Assembly (NCBI GenBank): GCA_027366525.1
Contig: DAHXKG010000001.1
Coordinates: 62,001-126,000, forward strand
Origin: a candidate division FCPU426 bacterium
GTDB taxonomy: Bacteria; Oederibacteriota; Muellerivitia; Muellerivitales; DAHXKG01
Length of the DNA: 64,000 bases
Reading direction: 5' to 3'
Positions within the stretch are counted from its first letter, which is position 1. Each line of letters begins with the position of its first letter. The position numbers and the translations under genes are program-made. Below the pieces are notes generated by a model that worked only from the letters and a program-made list of their open reading frames with translations, was not told the DNA's origin and ran no database searches. Positions 63,721 through 64,000 of the stretch are shown one piece after another.

Positions 63721-64000
63721 TTAAAACATTAACCATGCTAAAACAGTCAATGTATTATAGCCATTCGTAAACCTAGGCATAAGTGTAGCTCCATTGAAAC
63801 GGTTATATATCGTATATTGAACCGTAAATTTTGTGTTATACCATGGTAAATAGTTCGCCTCAAAAATAGAACCCTCACTATCTGGAATATTGTTAAAATA
63901 CCCAGCGGTTGCAGAATAAAGTTGAGGATCCGAAGTTCCTGTTGTATCAAAATATCCAACGGTTCCACCCACTTCGCGATTATAATAATAAGTAACATCA
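63721..64000 (-). CDS. C-terminal end of an outer-membrane protein, cut by window edge
   Basis: The minus-strand frame is open to the right edge and ends at 63721. The 92 visible residues show alternating aromatic strands and the closing ANYLPWYNTKFTVQYTIYN ... LTVLAWLMF, a pattern I recognise from large cytochrome-associated or porin-type outer-membrane proteins in environmental genomes. The start is outside the window; a GTG at 63972 inside it is not the true start. Confidence 0.7.
   Translation of the reverse strand, partial: DVTYYYNREVGGTVGYFDTTGTSDPQLYSATAGYFNNIPDSEGSIFEANYLPWYNTKFTVQYTIYNRFNGATLMPRFTNGYNTLTVLAWLMF

Noticed and set aside
1-64000. tRNA, rRNA, tmRNA, RNase P RNA or CRISPR arrays
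   Set aside because: Scanning the intergenic regions by eye showed no T-loop signature, no repeat-spacer pattern and no conserved RNA core.

Overview
This is an AT-rich, densely coded stretch of a Gram-negative (diderm) bacterial chromosome. The diderm assignment rests on LPS export genes (lptA, lptC), Kdo genes (kdsC, kdsD), a lipid A acyltransferase, heptosyltransferase-like GT9, RseP, lipoproteins with lipoboxes and several outer-membrane beta-barrels. I cannot place the organism securely. The Thr/Pro linker followed by a 'YPNP...' C-terminal domain, and porins with an SLH-like N-terminus, are typical of poorly cultured lineages (for example Omnitrophota, Goldbacteria or FCPU426 type genomes); that placement is an impression, not a result. 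I saw no rRNA, tRNA, CRISPR array, intact insertion sequence or phage genes.

Layout. 1-4.7 kb: envelope operon on the minus strand (zinc-ribbon protein, kdsD, kdsC, lpxL-like, lptC, lptA), probably continuing left of the window. 4.9-10.6 kb: flavin reductase-like protein, DUF1207 barrel, GT4 glycosyltransferase, proS, ispG. 10.9-14.3 kb: secreted multidomain glycosidase, divergent from a GT9 gene. 14.3-16.9 kb: NiCoT nickel/cobalt transporter translationally coupled to a Cys-rich Crp/Fnr regulator, then a second Crp/Fnr regulator. 17-29 kb: long minus-strand housekeeping run, hemW-hrcA-grpE-dnaK-dxr-rseP-sucC-sucD, preceded by lepA and lepB. 29.2-44.2 kb: a probable glycan-handling locus. It has six overlapping minus-strand genes (three carbohydrate-binding-type lipoproteins and three large porin-like barrels) reading away from a LacI-family repressor with a candidate operator between them. 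Next to it are a membrane-anchored carbohydrate-binding-like protein and a 1240-residue ORF that joins an apparently complete RlmD-type 23S rRNA methyltransferase to a membrane segment and a large glycosidase-like exported region. 44.2-45.3 kb: a gene graveyard with a decayed XRE regulator and a frameshifted carboxymuconolactone-decarboxylase/AhpD-type gene. 45.3-54.6 kb: ZIP transporter, hsp20, inositol-phosphatase family, SAM hydrolase, PilZ, ferredoxin, outer-membrane protein, metallo-beta-lactamase-fold hydrolase, PHP phosphoesterase and cysC. 54.7-59.3 kb: TCA genes mdh, aconitase and icd. 59.4-61.4 kb: a Fis-type regulator with a degenerate AAA+ domain and a Cys-PAS sensor domain, plus a helical partner protein. 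61.7-64 kb: peroxiredoxin, MFS transporter, a small protein and the C-terminus of another outer-membrane protein.

How it fits together. Four TCA steps (sucCD, acn, icd, mdh) lie in two clusters, and three regulators with redox- or ligand-sensing features sit near metabolic genes. The most unusual content is the LacI-controlled porin/lipoprotein operon with the RlmD-glycosidase-like fusion beside it. Several gene starts differ from the longest ORF because a good Shine-Dalgarno (SD) site or family alignment favours a downstream codon; these cases are stated in the entries.
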